A stretch of DNA of 64,000 nucleotides from Shimia ponticola (GCF_007995215.1 NZ_VCDK01000002.1:248001-312000); one strand, 5' to 3'; counted from the stretch's first letter, positions 1-9,896 are shown. Notes: generated by a model not told the origin, from the letters alone. Program-made: numbers and translations.

Positions 1-2055
1 CTCAGTGCTGCCATCGACATTAGCCGAAGTGCTGAAGCGGCGCGACACCGAAAAGTCGACCTCCAGACACTCGTTTTCATAGGCAAGACCAAGGCCTGCA
101 CGCGACGTTTGTTCCGCATTCCAGTCATAGCGCCAAGAGCCACTTGCCGTCAGCACGTCATTCAGGCGGTAATCCGCGTCCATCGTCAATTCGCTGACAG
201 CATCATCGCGGTCTTCGTCAGGATCAGCGCGAAGATAGGCAAAGGCGGATGACACGGAGGCGCGCGATCCAGTCCAATCTGCGCGGATTTCATTCTTGGT
301 CACACTCAGATCGTCCTGCACCAGCAACCGGCCCAACAAATCAATTCCGTTGGGCGTGCTGAACTGACCTGAAATCAGCCAATCGGAATTGTCGTCCCGC
401 AAGCCAGACGAGACGGAAAAGTCGTTGTCGCCCGACAGGCGAACGACGCGTCCGAGTGTCAGACTGCTATCCATCCCGGACGGGGTCGCACGATCCCAGG
501 TCAAACCAAGGTTCACGCGCCCCCCGACCTCGGTGTTCTCGAACCCAGGCGAACGATTGAACCGGAAGAGATTTCCTTCATCAAATTCGACGCGCGTACT
601 GTCTTCGTTCGGGGCATCCTTGCCGGTGGTTTCGCTCCAAGCCAATTGCACGCGCGGCGTCAGAGTGTGCACGGTGCCTGATTGGCTTCGCTTGGCGACC
701 GGATAGCTGAGCGCGAGCGCTGCCGCGCTGGTGCCTTGGCGGACATCTTGGTCGAAAGCCGGATCCTGATTGATCCAGAAAAGGTCTGCGCCAAGTTCCG
801 CGCCGGCGTCAAAAACCAAGCCTGTTTGCTCGGACGTCCAACGACGCGACCAACCCAGCGTTGCGCTGATGCGGCTGACATCAAGCCCGTCCGAGAGCCC
901 ATCTCCATCCGCGTCAACGGTATCGTCCGAGGTGCGATACCGGCTGTGTAGGTTGAGGTTGGCATAGGCTTGGCCGCCCAGCATTTCGGGATAGAATCGC
1001 TGTTCGGTGCCGACATCAAAGACCAAGGTCGGCTGGGTCGCGTTGGATTCAGATTCCCGTAGGGTATGGAACGAGACCAAAGCGCCGGACACATGCTGAT
1101 TGCGCCGCGTACGTCTGATCGCGATTTCACTATCGAGACGATCTTTGGAGGTGATGCCGTAGTCATCGGTGTAGTCATCGTCCGAGGACAGTTCGACATC
1201 AAAGGTCAGTTGATAATCGCGAATAAGGTCAAACCGGCCTTCGCCGAAGATGGCCCAACGAAATTCGTCTTCTGTCAGCTCATCATTTGTCAGGCTGACA
1301 TTCCACTCGATCTCGCCTGGAACGAAGGCTTGTCGGTAGCGTGTTTCAAGTGTGCGGGTCTCTGACGAAAGATAGGGCGTGAAGGTCAGGTCGGCGTGGT
1401 CGCCAAGGCGCACAAAATACGGGATTTTGATCCCCCAGTTCAGTTCGCTGGTAAAGCGCAGGCGTGGGATCAAAAACCCTGTGGCCCGGGTCAGCGTCGG
1501 GTCCGGAAGCCGCATGCGCGGCAGATACAGGATTGGAACACCCAATAGACGGATTTGCGCCTGATCGAAGTATAGTTGCTTTTCCTCGGTATCATGCACC
1601 ACGCGCTTGGCGCGGATGTGCCAGATCGGGGCGCGATTTTCGCAAATATGACAGGACGTTGCAGCGATTTTATACGCCTGCGTGTAGCGGTCATCGACTT
1701 TTTGCAATTCGACGGCCGACACCTGAACTGCGTTATCGATGATCATCCGTGCCCCGCGCATGATGCCGGTTTGCAGATCCTGATTAAGCTCCGCCCCAGA
1801 GGCCATGATGACGGTATCTTCGCCGTCTTCGAGCGTGACCGGCCCCTCAACCGTCAGAGTTTCGGTTTTGCCGTCATAGACCAGCCGCGATGTGGTCAGG
1901 CGGCGACCTTCATCGAAGATTTCGACATTGCCTTCGACAACGAGGATTTCGTCACCCGAGATCGTGACGCGGTCGGCAACCAAGGTTGATTGCGCCGTGG
2001 CGGCAAAGGGCAGCAGCAGCGCCCAAGCAAGGCAGGCAAAGAAACGCCACCTCAT
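1..2055 (-). CDS. lptD: LPS-assembly outer membrane protein LptD (C-terminus cut by window edge)
   Basis: LptD inserts lipopolysaccharide into the outer leaflet of the outer membrane. Read on the minus strand from ATG at 2055, the frame stays open for 685 codons to base 1, so the stop lies outside the window. It begins with a signal peptide (RFFACLAWALLLPFAATAQ), continues with an LptA/OstA-like beta-jellyroll (about residues 25-150, with the pattern VEGNVEIFDEGRRL) and then a long beta-barrel rich in alternating aromatic and acidic residues. The start overlaps the lptG stop (TGATG), placing it third in lptF-lptG-lptD. This order couples the inner membrane permease to the outer membrane translocon. 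Family proteins are usually a little over 700 residues, so only a short C-terminal piece is missing. Confidence 0.93.
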   Translation of the reverse strand, partial: MRWRFFACLAWALLLPFAATAQSTLVADRVTISGDEILVVEGNVEIFDEGRRLTTSRLVYDGKTETLTVEGPVTLEDGEDTVIMASGAELNQDLQTGIMRGARMIIDNAVQVSAVELQKVDDRYTQAYKIAATSCHICENRAPIWHIRAKRVVHDTEEKQLYFDQAQIRLLGVPILYLPRMRLPDPTLTRATGFLIPRLRFTSELNWGIKIPYFVRLGDHADLTFTPYLSSETRTLETRYRQAFVPGEIEWNVSLTNDELTEDEFRWAIFGEGRFDLIRDYQLTFDVELSSDDDYTDDYGITSKDRLDSEIAIRRTRRNQHVSGALVSFHTLRESESNATQPTLVFDVGTEQRFYPEMLGGQAYANLNLHSRYRTSDDTVDADGDGLSDGLDVSRISATLGWSRRWTSEQTGLVFDAGAELGADLFWINQDPAFDQDVRQGTSAAALALSYPVAKRSQSGTVHTLTPRVQLAWSETTGKDAPNEDSTRVEFDEGNLFRFNRSPGFENTEVGGRVNLGLTWDRATPSGMDSSLTLGRVVRLSGDNDFSVSSGLRDDNSDWLISGQFSTPNGIDLLGRLLVQDDLSVTKNEIRADWTGSRASVSSAFAYLRADPDEDRDDAVSELTMDADYRLNDVLTASGSWRYDWNAEQTSRAGLGLAYENECLEVDFSVSRRFSTSANVDGSTE

Positions 2056-3152
2056 CAGCCGTCCTCCAAGTGCAACAACAAACCCACCGACAACGCAATT
2101 GCGGCAACGGGCGGCGCCCATGCAGCAAGCAGCACGGGCATTTGCCCGCTTTCGCCAAGGATTTGCGCGAAGTTGCGCACAAAAAACAAGCCAAATCCCA
2201 AAAGGATCGCGAAGAGGACTCTTTGACCAGTGCCGCCGCCGCGGCTGTGGCGCATGGTGAAGCCTGCACCAATCAGCAGCATCGCGATCCAGAAGGCAGG
2301 CTGCGCCATCTCCATCTGGAACCACACAAGATGCCTCCGGGCTGAGAAACCAGCATTTTCAAGTTCGTCAATGAAACCGGGCAGATCCCAGATTGCGATT
2401 GATGACGGGACCCCGAAACTGTCGCGGATGCGTTCGATGGTTAGGTCTGTTTCCACGGTGGTTGTCGGTTCGATAACCGCGCTGGCCTCCGAGTTGATTT
2501 CGCGCCCGAGAGCCCATGATTTGGCGCCGGTAAGGATCCACTGTCCATCCGTCAATCTGGCTTCGGCGGCGTTGATCCGGCGGAAGGGTTCACCGGACCC
2601 GTCCAACGTTACAAAGGTCACATTAAACAGGGTGGTGCCATCAAGGTCAGACCGCTCTGCGCGGATAACCGTTTGCTGATCCGGAGTACCTTGGCGCAGC
2701 CATAAGTTATTTGCGCCGATGGAAAGAACACTGTTGGTTTCGTCCTTGAGTTCCGCAGTTTGAACTTCGTAGGCTTTCCCTGTTGCCGCGACGATGGGAT
2801 TCAAGGCCGCCACAGCCAAAGCACCAAAGAGGGCCAGCGTCACCGCAGGCGCGATCAACGCCCGAAGACCCGACCGGCCCGCCGCGCGCGTCACCACCAA
2901 CTCGCTCGACCGTGCGAGCGACAAAAACAGCGTCATCGTCGCAACAAGAGCAATGAGCGGCAGGATGGCATAGACACTTTGCGGCGTAGAAAGAAGCGTC
3001 AGCCGAACCATGTCGCCGAATGTTGCCGAGGTATCGGAAAACCGTCGGACCTGCTCCATGAGATCAAGAAGGGCAAGGAGCGCCGTAAAGGCGGCGAGAA
3101 CCAGAAGAAAGCTCCACGCAAAGCGACGGGCCATATAGAAATGCAACGTCAT
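2055..3152 (-). CDS. lptG: LPS export ABC transporter permease LptG
   Basis: LptG is one of the two inner membrane permeases of the LptBFG complex that extracts LPS from the membrane and passes it to LptC/LptA. The 365-residue protein has the YjgP/YjgQ layout: N-terminal membrane segments (from FAWSFLLVLAAFTALL), a periplasmic jellyroll in the middle, and C-terminal segments ending near the stop. The start at 3152 (residues MTLHFYMARR) is preferred over an upstream in-frame codon because it gives the ATGA overlap with the lptF stop and has GGAG about ten bases upstream. Its own stop overlaps the lptD start, so the three genes are probably translationally coupled. Confidence 0.92.
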   Translation of the reverse strand: MTLHFYMARRFAWSFLLVLAAFTALLALLDLMEQVRRFSDTSATFGDMVRLTLLSTPQSVYAILPLIALVATMTLFLSLARSSELVVTRAAGRSGLRALIAPAVTLALFGALAVAALNPIVAATGKAYEVQTAELKDETNSVLSIGANNLWLRQGTPDQQTVIRAERSDLDGTTLFNVTFVTLDGSGEPFRRINAAEARLTDGQWILTGAKSWALGREINSEASAVIEPTTTVETDLTIERIRDSFGVPSSIAIWDLPGFIDELENAGFSARRHLVWFQMEMAQPAFWIAMLLIGAGFTMRHSRGGGTGQRVLFAILLGFGLFFVRNFAQILGESGQMPVLLAAWAPPVAAIALSVGLLLHLEDG

Positions 3153-4273
3153 GTGAGCGCGGCTCCAACCTGTCGGACACGTCGACGCCGCCCAAGATTC
3201 CAGAGCAACGCGCCTGCACAGATCATTCCGATCACGAACGGCAGATACGCCAAGAACCAAACTGACGGATCATCTTGAATCCGCTGTGCGGCGGCGCCCT
3301 CGACAACTTTCAGCGCGATCAAGAGCGCCACTGCAATCCCGATCTGTCGCCAGACGCCGAACCGGCTAAAGCGTCCCGAAAGCAAGACAGCAAAGCCGAG
3401 CAGGGTGGTCACGACCGGGAAAAGCGAGCGTGACAGTCTTTCGTGCAATTCCTGTTTTAGCGACCCAATGCTGTGCTCGACCTCTAGGGCGTAGTCTTCG
3501 GTCGGGTTCCAAAGGTCGCGCGTGTCAAGTTCCCGAAGGGCAAGCTTGCGCCGATCCGAGTCACCCGTCAGCGTGGCAACGTCGACAACAAAATCATCAA
3601 AAGCAGTCGTGAACAGCCGGTTGGTGTCTGGGTCGCGGCTCTGGGCCAGTCCGTCAATCATGACGATCTGAGGTCCGTCGGCACCCCGGAGCAGGAAAGC
3701 GGTTTTTGACGTGTAAATCTGATCTGTTCCGTCTGCGCTGCGCTGGGACAGAAACACATCACGCAACTCACCTTCGGGCGTAAGCTCGCGCACATAGAGT
3801 GCCGAGCGATTGTTGGGATGCAAAAACTCGCCCTCGCGCAATAGCCGCGCGGTCGAGTCGTCTGAAATCTCCTGCTGCCTGTCAGCCAGCCTAGCACTAC
3901 TGATCGGGACAAGGACGTGGGTAAGAACCGCCACCATCAGCGCAACCAAAAGGCTGAAATATAAAACCGGGCGGGCAAGTCGGAAGCTGCTGTATCCGGT
4001 GGCTTGCATGATCGTCAGTTCGCTGTCCGACGACATGCGGTTGGCCACCTGCAACACCGCCGCAAAGGCCGAGATCGGGAGTACCAAAAGAATGATGTAG
4101 GGCAGTTGCAGTGCAGACAGTTCAAGAAACACGCGCGCTGACTGCCCATCGGCGATGATCCGGTCAAAGAGCGCTACAGCCCTGTTGATCCAGAAGACCA
4201 GCACCAAGAGAAGCGAAAAGAATCCGAACAACAGAACGCATTCCGACAGCATATATCTGTCAAAACGAGCCAC
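3149..4273 (-). CDS. lptF: LPS export ABC transporter permease LptF
   Basis: LptF is the partner permease of LptG in the LPS extraction complex. The 374-residue product starts MARFDRYMLSECVLLFGFF and shows membrane segments near residues 10-35, 55-75 and 100-125, a soluble periplasmic middle, and further segments near 285-350, matching the YjgP/YjgQ family. The start codon is GTG at 4273, with AGAAAGGA about six bases before it. It is first in the lptF-lptG-lptD run and diverges from pepA, the usual lptF/pepA arrangement in many proteobacteria. The shared 134-base gap must hold both promoters. Confidence 0.92.
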   Translation of the reverse strand: MARFDRYMLSECVLLFGFFSLLLVLVFWINRAVALFDRIIADGQSARVFLELSALQLPYIILLVLPISAFAAVLQVANRMSSDSELTIMQATGYSSFRLARPVLYFSLLVALMVAVLTHVLVPISSARLADRQQEISDDSTARLLREGEFLHPNNRSALYVRELTPEGELRDVFLSQRSADGTDQIYTSKTAFLLRGADGPQIVMIDGLAQSRDPDTNRLFTTAFDDFVVDVATLTGDSDRRKLALRELDTRDLWNPTEDYALEVEHSIGSLKQELHERLSRSLFPVVTTLLGFAVLLSGRFSRFGVWRQIGIAVALLIALKVVEGAAAQRIQDDPSVWFLAYLPFVIGMICAGALLWNLGRRRRVRQVGAALT

Positions 4274-4407
4274 AGCTGATCCTTTCTTGCCTGAATTGGC
4301 AGTAAGTTATCTGATTTGGGCAAGGCATAAAACCGTGTTCTCGCGACGTGTCTGGCCAACACGCAAACAACGGCCTAGGTATGATGCGAAACAATGGAGC
4401 GCGCCCA

Positions 4408-5877
4408 ATGACCACGCCAGTGTCAGTCCAATTTGCAGCTACAGATCTTGATGCCATTTCGGCACATACGGGACAGGTTGCGGTGTTTGTCGAAGCCAGT
4501 GGCAAGCTGGATCAGACAGCCCGCCGGATCAATCGTCTTACCAAAGGCGCGCTAGAGCGGTTTGCCGAAAGCGAGACCTTTGCCGATCTGTCTGTCGGGC
4601 AGGCGCATGTGCTGTCTTTCCCCGCTGGCATGGATGCGACGGCCGTGATTGTGGCCAAGCTTGATCGCAAGCCTACGACCGAAGACGCGCGCAAGGCGGG
4701 TTCGGCCATCGGCAAAGCCAAGTCGTCTGACAGCCTTTTGGTATTGGGCGGAAATATTCACAAGGCGGCTGAGATTGCTCAGGGTATTGCGCTGCGCGCC
4801 TATGATTACCGCGATCATAAGACAGGTGATGAAAAACCCGCACCGGGTGGCGTGGTGTTCATGTGTTCGCGCCCAGAAGAGGCCGGAGCCGAGGCGAGAG
4901 ATCTTTTGTCTGTCGTGGATGGGGTGTTCTTTACCCGTGATCTGACCAACGCGCCTGCGAACCATCTGACCACCACCGAATTTGCGAACCAGCTTGCCGA
5001 GCTGGCAAAGCTTGGCGTCGAGGTCGAAATCCTTGAAGAGGACGCGTTGGAAGCGCTTGGCATGCGGACGCTTTTGTCGGTTGGCCAAGGGTCCGATAGC
5101 CCGTCAAAGGTCGTCGTGATGCAGTGGAAGGGCGGCAAGGATGAGGCCCCGTTTGCCCTTGTGGGCAAGGGTGTTGTCTTTGACACCGGCGGCATCAGCC
5201 TGAAACCCGCCGCAGGCATGGAAGACATGACCATGGACATGGGCGGCGCGGGTGTTGTGTCCGGCGTGATGAAGGCAGTGGCTCTGCGCAAGGCGGAGGC
5301 CAATGTGGTTGGTCTCGTGGGGCTGGTCGAAAACATGCCGGGGCCGAATGCTACGCGTCCGGGGGATGTCGTGACCTCGATGAAAGGCGACACGGTCGAG
5401 ATCATCAATACAGACGCCGAAGGCCGTCTCGTTTTGGCGGATGTCCTCTGGTACGCCCAAGAGCGCTTCAAACCGGTGGGAATGATCAACCTTGCGACAT
5501 TGACGGGTGCGATCATCATCGGACTTGGGCATGAAAAGGCAGGTGTCTTTTCCAACGACGATGACTTGTGCAACGCCTTCCTTGCTGCAGCAGATGCCGA
5601 AAGCGAAGGCGCATGGCGAATGCCACTGGACCCGGCCTATGACAAACAGCTGAAATCGCGCATCGCGGATATGAAAAACGTCGGCGGTCGCGCTGCAGGC
5701 TCGATCACGGCAGGGCAATTCCTGCAGCGGTTTGTTCAGGACGATATGCCGTGGTGTCACCTTGACATCGCGGGCGTTGCCAGCGTGGCGGCGGAAACGA
5801 GTTTTGCACCTAAAGGTGCGACGGGGTGGGGCGTACGTGCGCTCAACCGTTTGATCGCCGACAAATACGAGGCCTGA
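4408..5877 (+). CDS. pepA: leucyl aminopeptidase (M17)
   Basis: Cytosolic hexameric dimetal aminopeptidase that removes N-terminal residues from peptides. The 489-residue protein carries the M17 signature NTDAEGRL at residues 334-341, and the metal and catalytic lysine region VGKGVVFDTGGISLKPAAG upstream of it. I chose ATG 4408 (MTTPVSVQFA) over an in-frame codon 60 bases upstream, because GGAGCG precedes it and it fits the family N-terminus. It diverges from lptF and is followed after eight bases by holC, the usual pepA-holC pair. Confidence 0.95.
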   Translation: MTTPVSVQFAATDLDAISAHTGQVAVFVEASGKLDQTARRINRLTKGALERFAESETFADLSVGQAHVLSFPAGMDATAVIVAKLDRKPTTEDARKAGSAIGKAKSSDSLLVLGGNIHKAAEIAQGIALRAYDYRDHKTGDEKPAPGGVVFMCSRPEEAGAEARDLLSVVDGVFFTRDLTNAPANHLTTTEFANQLAELAKLGVEVEILEEDALEALGMRTLLSVGQGSDSPSKVVVMQWKGGKDEAPFALVGKGVVFDTGGISLKPAAGMEDMTMDMGGAGVVSGVMKAVALRKAEANVVGLVGLVENMPGPNATRPGDVVTSMKGDTVEIINTDAEGRLVLADVLWYAQERFKPVGMINLATLTGAIIIGLGHEKAGVFSNDDDLCNAFLAAADAESEGAWRMPLDPAYDKQLKSRIADMKNVGGRAAGSITAGQFLQRFVQDDMPWCHLDIAGVASVAAETSFAPKGATGWGVRALNRLIADKYEA

Positions 5878-5885
5878 CACCGGCC

Positions 5886-6350
5886 ATGGGGGCAGCGTAT
5901 TTCTATCATCTGACCCGTTCGCCGGTGGAAGAGACGCTGCCGATGCTGCTGGACAAGGCACGCGGCGCAGGATGGCGGATCGTCGTCAAGGGCGCGGACC
6001 TTGAGCGGTTGAAGTTCATGGATGAAAAACTGTGGCTCGGTCCCGAGGACGGGTTCGTGCCACATGGCCTTGCGGGTGGTGCCCATGACGCCGATCAACC
6101 CATCCTCCTGACGCAGTCAGATGATTGGCCTAACAATCCACAATGCGTCATGGCGCTTGATGGTGCAGACGTAGACGCGGATGCCGTGAACCGGCTGGAC
6201 CGGGTGTGCATCCTTTTCGACGGGGCTGACGGTTCTGCCGTACAGCGCGCGCGGGGGCAGTGGAAATCTCTCACCGGCGCGGGGTGCGCCGCGCAATACT
6301 GGAGCCAGGAAAGCGGCCGGTGGGAGAAAAAGGCCGAGAGCGGCGCCTAG
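5886..6350 (+). CDS. holC: DNA polymerase III subunit chi
   Basis: HolC (chi) bridges the clamp-loader psi subunit to single-strand DNA binding protein. The 154-residue product begins MGAAYFYHLTRSPVEETLP and contains the stretches ARGAGWRIVVK and LWLGPEDGFVPHGLAG. These are typical of chi, where the protein inspects and grips SSB tails. It lies eight bases after pepA and is almost certainly cotranscribed. Its TAG stop shares bases with the stop of the convergent protease gene (CTAG). It is somewhat longer and more divergent at its C-terminus than the enterobacterial protein. Confidence 0.9.
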   Translation: MGAAYFYHLTRSPVEETLPMLLDKARGAGWRIVVKGADLERLKFMDEKLWLGPEDGFVPHGLAGGAHDADQPILLTQSDDWPNNPQCVMALDGADVDADAVNRLDRVCILFDGADGSAVQRARGQWKSLTGAGCAAQYWSQESGRWEKKAESGA

Positions 6351-6928
6351 GGGATAAGTGTTAGCCGATTGCCCTGAATTTGAAGCGTGTCGAAGCGGGA
6401 CAGGTAGCTCATACCCAATAGCGAGAAGCTCAATTCGCCGCCATTGACCGAGGCTCGCACATTGCGTTGCACCAAATCACCCAAGGCAACTTCTTGCAGT
6501 CGGACAGGTGCAATATCGACGGTGCCATTGGCCGTCTCGGCACGGGCCGTATAGCGCAGACTGTCGGGATTAAGGCCCACACGTGCGGCGTCGGCTTGAG
6601 ATAGGACAACGTCGGTTGCGCCCGTATCCACGAGGAAATCGACTGGCGTCCCGTTAACGTCCAATTGAAGGTGGAAATGCCCATCAAAGCTGCGTTGGAT
6701 GGTGATGGCATCATCTGTCACCACGGCGGCCGTGCGCGGTTGAAACTGGCTTTGCACATCTTCCCATAGCCCGTAGGCGGCGATGAACCCGACAAAGATT
6801 AGGAACCACGTTCCAAAGGTGCGCGCCGTCTGTCCCAGCGATGGGCGATTGCCTACAAAGAATGCTCCGCCGATCACCGTTAACAGGATCAGCAGGTATA
6901 GCATGGATGCAATGGTATCTCCGGTCAT
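6347..6928 (-). CDS. membrane-anchored retropepsin-like aspartic protease (TIGR02281 family)
   Basis: Clan AA aspartic protease of the TIGR02281 type, 193 residues. Two N-terminal membrane segments (about residues 8-25 and 37-55) are followed by a single retropepsin-like domain with the active-site motif FLVDTGATDVVLS near residue 100 and the closing SLLGMSYLSRF loop. One active-site motif means it must act as a dimer, with the domain probably on the periplasmic side. Substrates of this family are unknown. The start at 6928 has only a weak ribosome site; an internal ATG at 6904 is possible. It converges on holC with overlapping stops. Confidence 0.85.
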   Translation of the reverse strand: MTGDTIASMLYLLILLTVIGGAFFVGNRPSLGQTARTFGTWFLIFVGFIAAYGLWEDVQSQFQPRTAAVVTDDAITIQRSFDGHFHLQLDVNGTPVDFLVDTGATDVVLSQADAARVGLNPDSLRYTARAETANGTVDIAPVRLQEVALGDLVQRNVRASVNGGELSFSLLGMSYLSRFDTLQIQGNRLTLIP

Positions 6929-6956
6929 GGCACAGATATGGGGATTGCAGCGGGCG

Positions 6957-7598
6957 CTATAAAGGCCCGCTCACAAAACCGAAATCTGCCAGACCATCCA
7001 GAATGAATTGCACCGCCAATGCGGCCAGAAGCATACCAAGCAGACGGGTCACGACATTGATCCCTGTCTTACCCATGGCGCGTTCCAACGGCGTGCCAGC
7101 AAGAAACAAAACGAATGCGATCCCGATTACCGCGATCATCACGCCAAAGGTTGCAGCGGTCATCGCAAAATCGCCTTCGGTTTGTCCGGTCAGCAGGATC
7201 ATTGAGGCGATGGCCCCGGGACCGGCCATCAAAGGCACGGCCAATGGAAAGACCGAAGGGTCAGGACGGTCTTCTTCCTCTTCAGCTTGATCTTCCCGGC
7301 GCTTGGTGCGGCGTTCAAAAAGCATATCGAGCGCGGTGAGAAATAGGAGAACCCCACCAGCGATCCGGAAAGCCGGCATCGAAATACCGACAAAGCTCAG
7401 AACGGCTTCGCCAAGAAGCCCGAACAATAGCAATACACCGACCGCCAAGAGCGAGGCGCGCAGGGCAATGGTCCGTCGCTGGGCCGCAGTCATACCCTGT
7501 GTCAGCGCCACAAAAAGCGGCAACAGCCCAATCGGGTCAATGATCACGAAGAGCGTTGTGAAGGCCGTGATGAGAACGGGGACATCAAGCAGGCTCAT
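6957..7598 (-). CDS. MarC family integral membrane protein
   Basis: MarC/YchE-type membrane protein of 213 residues with about six hydrophobic segments and the family stretches FVIIDPIGLLPLF and PLAVPLMAGPGAIA. A charged acidic loop (about residues 100-115, RREDQAEEEEDRPDP) sits between the third and fourth segments. The family was once linked to multiple antibiotic resistance but its function is not established. The start codon overlaps the stop of the upstream ABC-F gene (ATGA), so the two are very likely co-translated. Confidence 0.88.
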   Translation of the reverse strand: MSLLDVPVLITAFTTLFVIIDPIGLLPLFVALTQGMTAAQRRTIALRASLLAVGVLLLFGLLGEAVLSFVGISMPAFRIAGGVLLFLTALDMLFERRTKRREDQAEEEEDRPDPSVFPLAVPLMAGPGAIASMILLTGQTEGDFAMTAATFGVMIAVIGIAFVLFLAGTPLERAMGKTGINVVTRLLGMLLAALAVQFILDGLADFGFVSGPL

Positions 7599-9433
7599 GC
7601 TTCTAACGCCTCCAGCCGTTCAAGCGCAGCCATCCATAGAGTTTCCGAGCGGACCATCGCGTCTTCGACCTCTGCGAACTTGTCTTGCCAGACCTTTAGA
7701 TCGGCTTCGCGTCCCGCATCATAGAGGTCCGGCTCGGCAAGTTTGTCCTGCAATTTCGTGTGCATCTCTTCGAGTTTTGCGATCCGCTCTTCACATTTGC
7801 GCACCTCTGATCGCGCCGACAACAGATCATCGCGGCTGACCTTCTTAGGTTTTGGTTTGTCAGATTTTGCCTTTGGTTCAGGGCTTTGCAGCAGAAACCT
7901 GCGATAGGCATCAAGGTCGTCGTCATAGGGATTGACTGTGCCGTCCGATACCAGCCAAAGGCGGTCTGCCACCAATCCCAACAAGTGCATGTCATGACTG
8001 ACCAACACCACCGCACCTTTGTAGGTCGTCAGCGCTTCGACCAGCGCCTCGCGGGATTCGATGTCGAGGTGGTTCGTCGGTTCGTCGAGGATCAGCATAT
8101 GGGGCGCGTCCAGCGTTGCGAGCAAAAGCGACAGTCGCGCCTTTTGCCCGCCTGACAACCGTCCCACTTCAGTTTCTGCCTGATCCGGACCAAGCCCAAA
8201 GCCCGCCAGCATGGCACGCAATTTTCCGGGCAGGGCGTCGGGACGCTCGCGCCTGAGATGGTCCAAGGGCGTCTCGTTGATGTGGAGCTCGTCCACCTGA
8301 TGCTGCGCGAAATAGCCAATGCGCAGTTTGGACGATTTGGTGATCTTGCCAGCTTCTGCCGTAAGCCGATCAGACAAGAGCTTTGACAGGGTCGACTTGC
8401 CCTGACCATTCTTGCCAAGCAAAGCAATTCGGTCGTCCTGATCAATGCGTAGGTTCAGGCGTCTCAGGACAGGATCGCCGCCATAGCCGACCGCGCCGCC
8501 TTCGATGCTGACGATGGGTGGCGACAGTTCATCAGGTTCTGGAAAGCTGAAAACGCGTTTCGCGGCTTCTTCCGGGGCGGCGATGACGTCCATCTTTTCA
8601 AGCGCTTTGATGCGCGATTGCGCTTGCCGTGCCTTGTCTGCCTTGTAGCGGAAACGGTCCACATAGCTTTGCAGGTGCGCGCGTTGGGCTGCTTGTTTTT
8701 TGGCGGCTGCTGCCTGCACCGCGCGCTTGGCGGCGCGGGCCCTGGCGAATGCATCAAAGGTGCCTTGGTAGAACGTGAGTTTCTTGTTCTCCAAATGAAG
8801 GACCGACCCCACCGCGCGATTCAGAAGGTTTCGGTCGTGACTGACAATGATGACTGTATGAGGGTAGCTTGCCAGATAGCTTTCGAGCCAAAGCGCACCT
8901 TCGAGATCCAGATAGTTCGTCGGCTCATCCAACAGCAACAGATCTGGCTGAGCAAACAGTACGGCGGCCAGAGCAACGCGCATCCGCCAACCGCCTGAGA
9001 AATCAGAGCAGGGCTGATGTTGTTGTGGCTCATCAAATCCCAGCCCTTTGAGGATCGTTGCGGCGCGGGCCTCTGCACTCCAGGCGTCAATATCGGCCAG
9101 TCGCGTTTGTATTTCCGCGATCCGGTTCGGGTCGTCTGTTTCCTCAGCCATCAAGGCGGCGCGTTCCGTATCGGCGGCCAGAACCGTGTCGATCAAGGAG
9201 ACGTCCGATGCCGGGGCTTCTTGCGCGACGCCGCCAATCTTGGCCCCCCGCGGCACCGCAATTGTCCCGCTTTCCAAGGATAATTCGCCCCGGATCAATC
9301 GGAACAGCGTTGTCTTGCCAGTGCCGTTGGGGCCCACAAGGCCCACTTTGTGGCCATCGGGAATGACGGCGCTGGCCTCTTCGAACAGTCGGCGGCCTTC
9401 AATTGCGTAGGTGATGTCTTCGATGCGCAGCAT
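7595..9433 (-). CDS. ABC-F family ATP-binding protein (ribosome-associated type)
   Basis: ABC-F protein of 612 residues: two ATP-binding domains on one chain and no membrane segments. Walker A motifs (GPNGTGKTT near residue 35; GKNGQGKST near residue 340), ABC signatures (FSGGWRMRVALA, LSGGQKARLSLL) and Walker B segments (LLLLDEPTNYLDLE, MLILDEPTNHLDIE) are all present. A basic linker between the domains (about residues 225-300) fits the P-site tRNA interaction motif, and a C-terminal coiled coil (about 530-612) suggests a YheS/Uup-like protein acting on ribosomes rather than a transporter. The marC gene overlaps its stop. Confidence 0.9.
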   Translation of the reverse strand: MLRIEDITYAIEGRRLFEEASAVIPDGHKVGLVGPNGTGKTTLFRLIRGELSLESGTIAVPRGAKIGGVAQEAPASDVSLIDTVLAADTERAALMAEETDDPNRIAEIQTRLADIDAWSAEARAATILKGLGFDEPQQHQPCSDFSGGWRMRVALAAVLFAQPDLLLLDEPTNYLDLEGALWLESYLASYPHTVIIVSHDRNLLNRAVGSVLHLENKKLTFYQGTFDAFARARAAKRAVQAAAAKKQAAQRAHLQSYVDRFRYKADKARQAQSRIKALEKMDVIAAPEEAAKRVFSFPEPDELSPPIVSIEGGAVGYGGDPVLRRLNLRIDQDDRIALLGKNGQGKSTLSKLLSDRLTAEAGKITKSSKLRIGYFAQHQVDELHINETPLDHLRRERPDALPGKLRAMLAGFGLGPDQAETEVGRLSGGQKARLSLLLATLDAPHMLILDEPTNHLDIESREALVEALTTYKGAVVLVSHDMHLLGLVADRLWLVSDGTVNPYDDDLDAYRRFLLQSPEPKAKSDKPKPKKVSRDDLLSARSEVRKCEERIAKLEEMHTKLQDKLAEPDLYDAGREADLKVWQDKFAEVEDAMVRSETLWMAALERLEALEA

Positions 9434-9464
9434 GCGCGCGGCTTAGCAGAGCGTTTCAGTGGCG

Positions 9465-9896
9465 TCACGCCGTCCCGTCAGGGTATTGGCCTGGGCCTTT
9501 CAATTCGATGCGGTTGCCCCACGGATCGAAAAAGTAAACGGATTGGCCGACGCCGCGCGCTCCGCCTTGGACAAGCTCTTTTTGGATCGTTACCCCGTGC
9601 GCGGTCAGGTGATCGCGCAGAGTGTCCAGATTAATTGGTCCAACGGCCAGTCCGAGATGATCAACATTGGTGCCGCCGTCTATTGCAGGGAGCGCATATG
9701 CGGCGCGAGGATCGGTTTTGTCCCAGAGACCGATCAGAATTGATCCAAACCAAAGATGTTCCATGGCTATGTCTGGGTATTTGAAACCCCGCGTACATCC
9801 CAAGACGCGCATGTACCAATCGACGGCTTCCTCCAGTGGGCCAACCCACAGGACAACATGGTCAAGGCCAAGAGGCTGAAACGGGATCTGCGTCAT
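9465..9896 (-). CDS. VOC family (glyoxalase/dioxygenase fold) protein
   Basis: Small 143-residue vicinal-oxygen-chelate protein. The first half opens LDHVVLWVGPLEEAVDWY and the second has NVDHLGLAVGPIN, followed by YFFDPWGNRIELKG, which is the usual paired beta-alpha-beta arrangement with metal ligands from His (two) and the C-terminal Glu. This layout is shared by lactoylglutathione lyases, extradiol dioxygenases and resistance proteins, so the substrate cannot be named. It is divergent from ndk and stands alone. Confidence 0.82.
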   Translation of the reverse strand: MTQIPFQPLGLDHVVLWVGPLEEAVDWYMRVLGCTRGFKYPDIAMEHLWFGSILIGLWDKTDPRAAYALPAIDGGTNVDHLGLAVGPINLDTLRDHLTAHGVTIQKELVQGGARGVGQSVYFFDPWGNRIELKGPGQYPDGTA